Made by a program: the position numbers and the translations under genes. From Pinguiococcus pyrenoidosus (taxonomy: Eukaryota; Sar; Pinguiophyceae; Pinguiochrysidales; Pinguiochrysidaceae): a stretch of 34,446 nt of DNA. Where the stretch lies: positions 1 to 34,446 of the forward strand of contig JAAMXY010000277.1 in assembly GCA_019677205.1 (NCBI GenBank). Direction: 5' to 3'. Below the pieces are notes generated by a model that had not been told where the DNA came from, made no database searches, and saw only the letters and a program-made list of their open reading frames with translations. Numbering within the stretch: position 1 is the stretch's first letter; every line of letters starts with the position of its first letter. Shown here piece by piece: positions 27,148 to 34,446 of the stretch.

Positions 27148-29436
27148 CTACGATCTGTGCGCAACTCGCCTCGCGTTGCCGTGCTTAAGGACGCTGAACT
27201 TGGGAGCATCTGGCACGGTTGGCGCCTTGGCGGAAGGCTGCGGCGCCATCGGCGTCGGATTGAACCGACGACGAGCGAAGAACTGGAGACCGCCCTTGTC
27301 GATGCTCGTTCGCCGCAGCCTTCGCAGCCGTTCGTCCTCTTGTGCTTTTCTCTCCTGCTCGTGCAGTCTTTGTTCCTCGTCGCGAAGCTGCCGTTGCTCT
27401 TCAAGGTGCGCGTCGTACTCGGCCCGCTCGCGCGCGCGCTTGTCCGAGTTCAGCTCGAACTTCAGCGGCCTCACGGGAGGATGCTTGACCCCTGTCGGAG
27501 GGAACGACGGCTTGCGGTAGTTGCTGGGCGGCAGAGGCAGGGCTTTCACTTGCGCGTCCTTTTGGGTCTTCTCCAACTGACAAGAGAGAGAAAAGAGCGA
27601 GGTTAGGCGCAGATCGAGAATCGATGGCCGAGGGAAGCTGCCTAGACTGAGTCTTACCTCGTCCTGTATCTTCGCTTCAAGGCGCCTCCTGGCCTCCTCG
27701 TGCCTGGCTTCGGACTGCAGGTGGAATTCTTCGTGCTCTGTAAGCTCCCTCGCGGCCGGATGGGGTACGAATGGCTTCGTCGTTGGTACGGGCCTCGCCT
27801 TCACTTCGCGAGCGCGTTTCTCCGCCATCTGTGCTTCTGCCAAGCGCCGTTCCAGCATCTTCACCTTCTGTGCTCCGCGCTGCTCCGTCGAGAGGTGGAA
27901 CTCTCGGGGCCGCGTGAGATTCGGTGCAGCTCGCGACTGGGTGGACTTGGTGGTTGGACCGAAGGCGTCGTCGTTTCGACGCAGCGAGGCGGCCTTGACC
28001 ATGCGGTCGTGCTCTCGGACGTACGAGTCATCTGCAGGAGACGGAAGAGCCCCGCGAAGCGAGGCTCGCGTGTTCGTGACCAGCTCTGGACTGACGGCCA
28101 CCGTGTTCGGCCGCTTCGCGGCAGCTTTGGCGCCAGACAAGAGCTGGGATAATTCGTCGTAGTCCGGCATGGGCGCGGCCTGGAACCTGAAGTTGGTCTC
28201 CTCCATTGCAAGCTCTTCGGAAGACTTCGGGGGCAGTACGCGGTGAAGCCTACAGGGAAGTAGTGAGACGAAGTGGGGACCAACAGCACCCTTGCAGCAA
28301 GCACGGCAGAAACGCAAACCTTTCGTCGGTGCGGAACGAAAAGGTCGACGGCGTCGTGAGCTTCTTGGGCTCGACCACCGGGACGCCGATCTGCCCTTTC
28401 GATGCAAGAATCCGCGGATCTAGCTTGCGCGCTCGGAATTGATGCTCCTTCATCTCCTCCACCTGCATGTCCTCGGTCCCTTTCGGTTGTCCGGCCTTGA
28501 CGCTCCGAGTGGGAGCTGCTACTCGGGACGCTGCATTGGTGACGGTCACCTGGCCCTTCCGAATCTTTTGCTTATAGAAGTGTGCGTCTCGGCGCGCCTT
28601 GCGAGCGAGCTCTCGCTTCTTCGTTTCGATCTCCTGGAGCTCGCGTTCTTCGCGGGGCATAGCGCGCGTGCGGCTGGAGCTGCGGGCTCGTGTGCGCAGG
28701 ACGGGCGAGGTCGGAACTGTGAGGCTCTTTGGACACGGGGGGCAGCTGCGCTTGTCGGCCTAGGGTTCGTGGATTAGCTCTCCATGCTGGACATGCATGC
28801 TTCTGGCGGAGGTTCCGGCGACCGTACCCTGGATCGTTGCGTGTGGCGAGGTCTGGCCTCGTCTTTCATCCGGCTCCTCGAGCGGCTCGCCGCGGTGCCC
28901 TTGAGAATGTTGCTGCTTACGGAGACAGGCGCATGGGACCGCTTCGCATCAGATCGCGCTCGGGCCTGCGTCTCCGTGGGTCTGGCGGATCCCGGCCTGG
29001 CCGTCGCCGGGGCGGACGACGGCCGTGAGAGGGAGGAGCGCATCGGCATCCGCTTGGAAGAGCTGGCAGCAGTTCCTCGGAGAAGGCTGCTCCGCACTTT
29101 GGTCTGCACTGCTGCCGGTCGGTCTTTCTTGACGCTTTCCCCCTGAGACGGCTCTTGACGACCTCGCTGCGACGTCGAACTCTTCCGAAGGGACTTCACT
29201 TTCAGTTCTTCGCGGTCGTACACGTGCGGCTTCCGCCCAGTCTTCGCCTCGCGCCGCTTCATGAAGGCCTTGTAGGCAACTTCGATGCTCGGGCGAGCTT
29301 CAGGGGCTTCTGCCTGCGGATTCGGGTCCGCATTCTCGACGGACTGCGGCGCGGCCGCCTCGGGCAGGGCTGTTGGCGCCTCGGGCAGCGCGGCTTCCAG
29401 CGCGTCCAGCGCGTTGATTTCCATGCTTGCTTGCAT
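27148..29436 (-). CDS. TPX2: TPX2-like microtubule nucleation / spindle assembly factor
   Basis: Four exons, 29436-28828, 28759-28320, 28249-27658 and 27576-27148, with introns of 68, 70 and 81 nt, give 689 residues, near animal TPX2 (about 750). TPX2 binds microtubules, stimulates branching nucleation and activates Aurora A at mitotic spindles. Evidence is the repeated TPX2-type Phe-containing motifs: STFSFRTDER (near 345), REFHLSTEQRGAQKVKMLERRL, EEFHLQSEARHEEARRRLEA and PLKFELNSDKRARERAEYDA (near 583). A C-terminal charged helix runs into GLQFFARRRF. Exon 1 is acidic then Ser/Arg-rich and carries two related motifs, SSLLRGTAAS and SSNILKGTAAS. The first intron (AGG|GTACGG, AGCTAATCC branch-like element, CCCTAG|GCC) removes the stop at 28774 and joins HTQRSR to ADKRSC, so the 5' and 3' halves are one gene. 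The last intron is in frame without a stop. ATG 29436 or 29424 could be the start. Confidence 0.82.
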
Positions 29437-29864
29437 TCGCGTGGAGGGGTCGGAGATGCTCAAAAGGGCGGTGGCGCATCACCGGGCACAGGCGAAACGG
29501 CGGCGAAAGCGCGGGAAAAGCTATCTCGGCAGCTTCGAAGGCGCTGCGGAGGGAATAAACGGCTCTTTTCGGAAGATTTCGATTTTCAATGAATATGAAC
29601 ACCAGATATATTCATTTTTATTAAAATATATTTTAAAATAATTCTTTTCTATCATACACATGAATATACACAAATGACTATAATTTAATGTTAAATATGT
29701 ATTTATTTAAAACATCTCAGAGACGTTTCCTCAAAATTCTGAATATACGGCGACGCAACCACTTTACTAGATGCCACGGGGATTCTGGACACGCGGCATC
29801 ATCCACAAGCCCGCGCTTTTTGTCGTCGTCCAGAAAGACCCGTGTGCGGTGCGCGACGGCCAAG
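29437..29864. promoter_or_regulatory. Divergent promoter, TPX2-like and SDF2-like genes, AT-rich core and E2F-like cluster
   Basis: A very AT-rich core (about 29582-29745) contains four TGAATATA-type octamers (29590, 29606 in reverse, 29661, 29740; the first ends in G) and the palindrome TATTTTAAAATA at 29629-29640. On the TPX2 side, the minus strand of 29491-29519 reads TTTTCCCGCGCTTTCGCC followed by GCCGTTTCGCC. This is a run of E2F-like strings about 80 nt before the TPX2 ATG. No ORF or RNA gene here is convincing. Confidence 0.5.
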
Positions 29865-30691
29865 ATGCTTGCACCGCTGTTGTCTTTGCTGCTCTGCAGC
29901 TTCGCAACAGCCGCGAGGAGTCGAGATGACAACTTTGAGGCCATCACGTGTGGCTCTCTGCTCACGCTGGTCCACTCGTCCACCTCGTACATGCTGCACT
30001 CGCACCCGATCGCGTGGGGCAGCGGCTCTGGTCAGCAGAGCATCACCACCAGTGGCAGTGACAGGGATCAGGACAACTTGTGGCTGGTGCGGGAGGCCAG
30101 TGGCAAGGAGGCCTGTCGAGTGGGAGAGCCCATACCGTGCGGCGGAACGGTGCGGCTGCAGCACATGAAGACTGGGAAGAACTTGCACTCGCACAACTAC
30201 AGGTGAGGAGGTCAGGAAGGCCTCTGCGTGGAAGACTCGCGAAGCTGCAGCCGCTGACGTGCAGCACCTGTAGGGCGCCGCTGAGCGGGAATCAGGAGGT
30301 GACCGGCTTCGGAGATGAGACTGGCGAGGGCGACGACGGCGATGACTGGCGGGTGCTGTGCGGGAGCAACAAGTCTGGCTACTGGAGGCGCAGCAAGGAC
30401 GTGCGGTTGAAGCATGATTTGACGGGGAGATACCTCACGAGCTCGGCCAGTGTGGCGTTCAACGATCAGAACTGCAGGAATTGCCCCATTGTCGGGCAGA
30501 TGGAGGTCTCTGCCGCGAGCGCAAGCTCTGCAGGCACGAATACGAATCACATGTGGTAAGCAGCCGCTTCGTCCGGTGGCATCTGACCAAGAAGAAAGGG
30601 CGCTTCGTAACGACGGCATCTGCTCAGGTATGCGGACCAGGGAGTGTTCTTTCCCCCTCACGAGGACGCAGCTGTAAATGACGAGCTTTGA
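29865..30691 (+). CDS. SDF2: SDF2-like ER-lumenal MIR-domain protein
   Basis: Three exons, 29865-30202, 30274-30555 and 30628-30691, with introns of 71 and 72 nt, both joining in phase 2, give 227 residues. SDF2/SDF2L1 proteins are about 215 residues. Residues 1 to about 18 are a signal peptide (MLAPLLSLLLCSFATAARS). MIR-type beta-trefoil repeats follow: FEAITCGSLLTLVHSSTSYMLHSH, GGTVRLQHMKTGKNLHSHN, PLSGNQEVTGFGDE, DDWRVLC and DVRLKHDLTGRYLTS. The tiny third exon gives WYADQGVFFPPHEDAAVNDEL. Its end resembles the SDF2 C-terminus, and NDEL is a plausible KDEL-type ER retention signal. SDF2 acts with ER chaperones such as ERdj3/BiP in protein quality control and, in plants, in immune-receptor biogenesis. 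Without the last exon the protein would stop at NHMW and lose retention. Confidence 0.92.
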
Positions 30692-30968
30692 TGATACAAA
30701 AGACGCGCAAAAAAGCAAAAAACACATACACAAACTTCTTGATAAGCTCAGCGCTGCTCTCGCTTCACCGTAAATCCGGACAGGTAGCCGCTCGCGCACC
30801 ATCACGCATGTCAGCTTTGCGAAGGCCGAGACCCGACCGGACTCCCTAGGGGGCTTCGCGTCGCGCTGCTCGGCTCGATCAGCTGATCAGTCTTCGGCGC
30901 AGTCTTCTGCTGAAGCCCCAGGCCACTTTTGCGCCTTTGGCGGCGGCGCGTTGGTAGGAAGTCCCGCG
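30692..30968. promoter_or_regulatory. Promoter region of the dolichyl-diphosphatase gene
   Basis: This 277-bp spacer between two plus-strand genes contains an A-rich run at about 30700-30730, probably in the SDF2 3' UTR. Two adjacent E2F-like strings, TTTTGCGCC and TTTGGCGGC, lie at 30927-30944, 25 to 42 nt before the ATG at 30969. Confidence 0.35.
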
Positions 30969-31535
30969 ATGGACACCATCACCGAGCTGGCAGCTCTACA
31001 ATTAACCTGCGTGCACTTCGTGGCGTCGGATGACCTCGGTCGGTTTCTGGCGGTCTGCAGCCTCCTGCCGATCTTTGCCTCGTTCGCCTACGTCGTTCTG
31101 GTGGTGGAGAGACGCGACGCGCAGACCGTCGCAGTGTCCATCGGCCAGGCTTTGAATCTGTTGGTCAACTTCATCGTCAAGCATGTCGCAAAGCAGCCTC
31201 GCCCTCTCCTTGGCCAAGCATTGCTGGGCGACTCCTACGGCATGCCGAGCAACCACGCGCAGTACGCGGCGTTCCTGGGAGTCGCGGTGGTCCTTGCGCT
31301 CTGGCGAGGCAGCAGAGGGATCTTTGATAGAGGCGTCCGCGCGCTCTTGACCGTGATCGCCTGCGCGCTTTGCTCGTGGTCGCGCAGCTACCTCAGCTAC
31401 CACACGCCGTTGCAGGTCGTTGTCGGATGCGTGATTGGTGCCGTCGCATCACTAGCATGGAGAGTGGTCATGGATTATGGCTTGGAGAGGAAGATCGAGG
31501 TGATTCTTCGGAAGTTACAGCCAAAAGCAGATTAG
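30969..31535 (+). CDS. DOLPP1: Dolichyl-diphosphatase (PAP2 family)
   Basis: A single exon of 188 residues. The enzyme removes a phosphate from dolichyl diphosphate on the lumenal side of the ER, recycling the lipid carrier for N-glycosylation. The three phosphatase motifs are present: K71-x6-R78-P79 (KHVAKQPRP), P93-S-N-H96 (PSNHAQ, where the family more often has PSSHAQ) and S138-R139-x5-H145 (SRSYLSYH), followed by TPLQVVVG. Four hydrophobic spans (about 24-46, 55-70, 98-112, 122-136) and another at 148-165 fit the multi-pass fold of yeast CWH8 and human DOLPP1. The ATG at 30969 is preferred over an upstream TTG frame start. The stop is followed by the convergent helicase gene only 32 nt away. 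Confidence 0.93.
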   Translation: MDTITELAALQLTCVHFVASDDLGRFLAVCSLLPIFASFAYVVLVVERRDAQTVAVSIGQALNLLVNFIVKHVAKQPRPLLGQALLGDSYGMPSNHAQYAAFLGVAVVLALWRGSRGIFDRGVRALLTVIACALCSWSRSYLSYHTPLQVVVGCVIGAVASLAWRVVMDYGLERKIEVILRKLQPKAD

Positions 31536-31567
31536 TTCAGGGACTCTCGCTTCTCCGCATGGCGCTG

Positions 31568-34446
31568 TCAATACGAGGGCAGGTACATCGCCCCCCCGCC
31601 CGACTTGCGCGAGCTGGAAGGCTCTCTTCTCATGGCTTGCGGGAGCGTCCTCATCCCTGGTCTTCTCCGGCGTGTACTGCTGCGTTCTGTGGGCTTCGAC
31701 TCGCCTTCATTTCCGTCACCCTCGTCGCTCTCGATCTCCACAACTTCAGGAGCGCGACTTCCATTCGGCGGCTGTAGCCTGGTGGGATGCGGCCCACCCG
31801 CATTCCCATGAGGATCGGCACGCACCGCGCGAGACTCATCGTCGTCTGAGATGGTGACCACTGCTGCATCATGCGGCGATTGATTCGGCAGCGCTTGCGC
31901 ACGAGCAGCAGCGCCGTCTCCCCTCGTGGGATCAGAATCTGTCTGCCAAGTCGAAGCTCGCCCGTCGTCCCGAGAAGTATCCACGGGCATCACCGTTCTC
32001 GCCGGATCCTTCACCATCTCGTCGTTCTCCGCCAAGGCTGACCCCATGGACCGGATGACATCCTCAATCTCCGCACTCTCGATCCCGAGCTCCATCGCGC
32101 TGTCTGTCTGGCTTCCCCCTCGACCCTGCGACGCGCGGCTCGCCGAGGTAGGGTTCGCGGGTAGAAGGCCGCCATTCGCCAGGTCATCACGGAGGGACTT
32201 CATGATGCTTGCGTCCTGCAAGGGCTGCATCAGATTCACGCTCCCGAAGAGCTCGCCGTTCTCAATGCCTTTGATGCCTCGGAACTGGCGGGCTCCGCCG
32301 CCACGATCCTCCAGCGCGTCGCTGGCCAGCTGCGTCTTGTACACCTGTCCGAGGCCATGAAAGACCAGGAAGGACCAAGGAAGGACAGGAGAGATCCTCG
32401 TCACAACGCACACCAAGAGTGCGACCTACGGCAGGGACTCGCAATGGCGTACCTGGTGCATGTATGTGAGTTCTTCGATGCTGCCTTCGGCGACCAAGCG
32501 GAAGACCTTGACCTTTCGCTTTTGCCCAATTCTGTAGGCCCGGTCCTGCGCCTGTGCGTCGTGCGTTGGATTCCAGTTCACATCAAAGATGATCACGCGC
32601 GTAGCCGCTGTGGCGTTCAGCCCAAGTCCCCCCGCCTTCGTGGACATCAGAAGCACAAAGATGGAAGGTTTGTCATTGAAGCTGTCGACGATCGACTGTC
32701 TCATCGTCGTCGGCGTCGTCCCGTCCAATCGGACGAATCGGTAGCCGGCGGCGACGAGGAGCGCTTGAATGATGTCCAAGCTCTTGGTGGAGTAGCTAAA
32801 GAGAAGCACCTTCCGGCCCTCGGCCGCAAAGTGATTCAAGAGCAGCTCCATCATGTGAAGCTTTCCCGAGAGGGATCGATCAGCCAACTGCTCCAGGTTC
32901 GAGGGTTGGGTCCAATTCGATTCCTCCGCAACTTGACACAGCGTCTCTGGGAAGACCTCCTTTGCAAAGGAAGTGCGATCGATCTTTTCCTTCCCGTCCG
33001 TCTCGTCTCGATGCGGCAAGAGGAGATAGGGATGGGAGCACACCTGCTGAAGCTTCATAACCAACGGCAGCATGCAGCAGAAGGGGCACTTCTCGCAGCC
33101 AGTGTCGTCGACGTGACTCCGGATCCTCCAGAATATGGACGAGGGCCTCATACCCAAGTCGCTTGGCAACCGGAAGCAGCACTTGCTTCTCTTGTCCCCG
33201 CGGCCGCAGGGGCAGGGCTCGTTGCCTCGGCTGATGAGCTGCGACTCGGGAAGCGCCAGGATGTTCTGGTAGACCAGCTTCTGCTGCTCAGAGAGGCTCG
33301 TGAAGACAATGGTGTCGGACTTTCCGGGTAGCTTAATCTCAGGCGCCGTGGACTTATTCCGTTTCAGCATCACGTCGTCCAGAACGGCCTTGAGCTCCGC
33401 GACTCGCCTCCTTCCCCGCTGCTTCGTCTCCGGTAGGGCATCCTTTTGCCGCGCGAGCTTGAGCGGCCTGGAAAAGTGCTCTTCCCATTCCTTCGCAGTC
33501 CTGGACAGTGCGAGAAAGCAAAAGGCATTACTCGATGCGCAGGAACTTCCCGCCTTCTACGAGCTATCGCGCCGACCTGGACGCCACGGGCGTACCTTGC
33601 CGTGAGGCGAGTCAAGTGCATGATCGCCCAGAGTTCCTCGTAGTTGTTTTGGATCGGGGTGCCCGTCAGGCCGAACTTGACTCTGCTGCGGACTTCGTTG
33701 GAGGCCTTGCTGATTCCCGTGGTGGGATTTTTGACCTTGTGCACTTCGTCGAAGATCGCCACGTCGAACCTCATTTGCGGCAAGCTTCTCTGAGAATGGT
33801 AGCTGCACACCCAGATTTCGGGATGGTGAGGGCCGCTGGACTTGCTGCGCATGCTCTGGACCCGGAAGTGGCCCCACTTCACCAACGTCTCGATCCAGTG
33901 GTCGACAATTGAGCTCGGGCAAACAATCAAGATCGGTGTGGCGCAGGCGCTTGCTCGCCGCCTCTTGTCCGCATCGGTCCCCGACTTCCGCAGCACAGCG
34001 AGCAGGAAGGCTATGACCTGTATCGTCTTCCCGAGGCCCATGTCGTCTGCGAGGATCGCGCCCCGTCCTTGCAGATACTTGCTCCCTAGCCATTTTACGC
34101 CCTCCACCTGATGCGGGTACAGCAGCCGGTGGACCGCCCGAGGCACTGTGAGGTCACTTTCGTCTTCTCGCTTTCCCAACTTCAAGCAGCAGTCATTCTC
34201 CATGTTCATGTGAAACCCCGTGCGAGGGTAAAGACTTGAGGCCGGGTTCTCGCCCCCAAAGTCGGCGTCGTCGTCTAGGTCGTCTATCAAGTCCATGTTG
34301 AAGCCCGTCGACCGTGCGGACGATGGTCGCGCTGAATCAGCCTGCTCAGCTTTCATCTCGCTATGCATCTGGAAAAACTGGCTCCTTTCACCAAACCTTG
34401 CTGAGCGAGACCTGCTGGTGCCTTCCCGCTCGCCCTTCCGCTTCCG
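31568..34446 (-). CDS. ERCC6L2: ERCC6L2-like SNF2-family DNA translocase (5' partial)
   Basis: Three exons are visible, from the window edge at 34446 to 33596, 33500-32453 and 32344-31568. The introns are 95 and 108 nt, and the frame is open to the edge, giving 891 residues. Motif I is DDMGLGKT, motif II DEVH (usually DEAH), motif III LTGTPIQNN. The second RecA lobe has LLMSTKAGGLGLNATAATR and WNPTHDAQAQDRAYRIGQ. Three features point to ERCC6L2: the zinc-like insertion EPCPCGRGDKRSKCC, the string DVMLKRNKS, and the post-helicase VYKTQLASDALED with ENGELFGSVNL. ERCC6L2 is linked to DNA repair and end joining. The C-terminal 200 residues are disordered and contain two SUMO-interacting-like motifs (VVTISDDDE and VVEIESDEGD). 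The N-terminus begins outside the window, and the Met at 34368 may be internal. Confidence 0.9.

Noticed and set aside
26758-27606. 282-codon plus-strand ORF with several Cys residues
   Set aside because: More than half is antisense to the TPX2-like last exon, and the rest has no recognisable domain.
28250-28660. Independent 136-residue protein from ATG 28660
   Set aside because: It is an internal part of the second TPX2 exon; the frame is coding-like for 33 codons upstream back to a good acceptor.
1-34446. tRNA or rRNA genes, CRISPR arrays, insertion sequences, operons
   Set aside because: No tRNA T-loop context, spaced direct repeats, transposase or terminal inverted repeats were found by eye; this is ordinary eukaryotic nuclear DNA.
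1-34446. Dinoflagellate origin
   Set aside because: All rebuilt donors are GT, genes alternate strands and are densely packed, and no spliced-leader relic was seen. The light-harvesting tail alone does not decide the lineage.

Overview
This is a nuclear genome fragment from a eukaryote, most likely a flagellated alga with a complex (secondary or higher-order) red-type plastid. It begins inside the last codons of a light-harvesting chlorophyll protein of the a/c-binding type. It carries a full-length gene for the axonemal protein CFAP57. Nearly all other genes are interrupted by short GT-AG introns of 56 to 141 nt, usually with a CTAAC, CTGAC or CTCAC branch-point-like element 15 to 35 nt before the acceptor. 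Genes lie on both strands about 2 to 3 kb apart. Coding DNA is GC-rich, while several divergent promoters are sharply AT-rich. GT donors throughout and the compact layout argue against a typical peridinin dinoflagellate. A cryptophyte, haptophyte, stramenopile or chromerid-like alga remains possible; I cannot name the species.

Layout: 3' end of a light-harvesting gene (+, 1-104); Ufd1-UBX fusion protein (-, 659-2153); CFAP57 (+, 2690-6379, no introns); aspartyl aminopeptidase (-, 6608-8404); leucine-rich-repeat protein (+, 8687-10795); MLO-like membrane protein (-, 10901-13564); membrane-anchored UDP-glucose 4-epimerase-like enzyme (+, 14455-15724); unrecognised multi-pass membrane protein (+, 16360-18230); signal-peptide-bearing Ufd1-like protein (-, 18446-19327); FG nucleoporin Nup54 with an assembly gap (+, 19607-21075); secreted At4g14100-like protein (-, 21145-22026); large low-complexity protein with RFxV-type motifs (+, 22789-26604); TPX2-like spindle protein (-, 27148-29436); SDF2-like ER protein (+, 29865-30691); dolichyl-diphosphatase (+, 30969-31535); ERCC6L2-like SNF2 helicase (-, 31568 to beyond the window). 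I rebuilt the exon-intron models by hand from splice consensus, reading-frame phase and protein family continuity. In every spliced model the exon lengths sum to a whole number of codons.

The genes do not form one pathway, but several themes recur. The secretory pathway is represented by SDF2, dolichyl-diphosphatase, the At4g14100-like protein and the membrane-tethered epimerase. Spindle, cilium and nuclear pore functions are represented by TPX2, CFAP57 and Nup54. Ufd1/Cdc48-type protein handling is represented by two different Ufd1-fold proteins.

The most interesting item is the Ufd1-like protein at 18446-19327. An 81-nt intron hides its first exon, which encodes a signal peptide and a spacer. 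That is the layout expected of the symbiont-derived ERAD-like machinery (SELMA) that imports proteins across the second outermost plastid membrane in red complex plastids. Two promoters (CFAP57 and NUP54) also share an E2F-like TTTCCCGCCAT element at exactly the same distance from the start codon.
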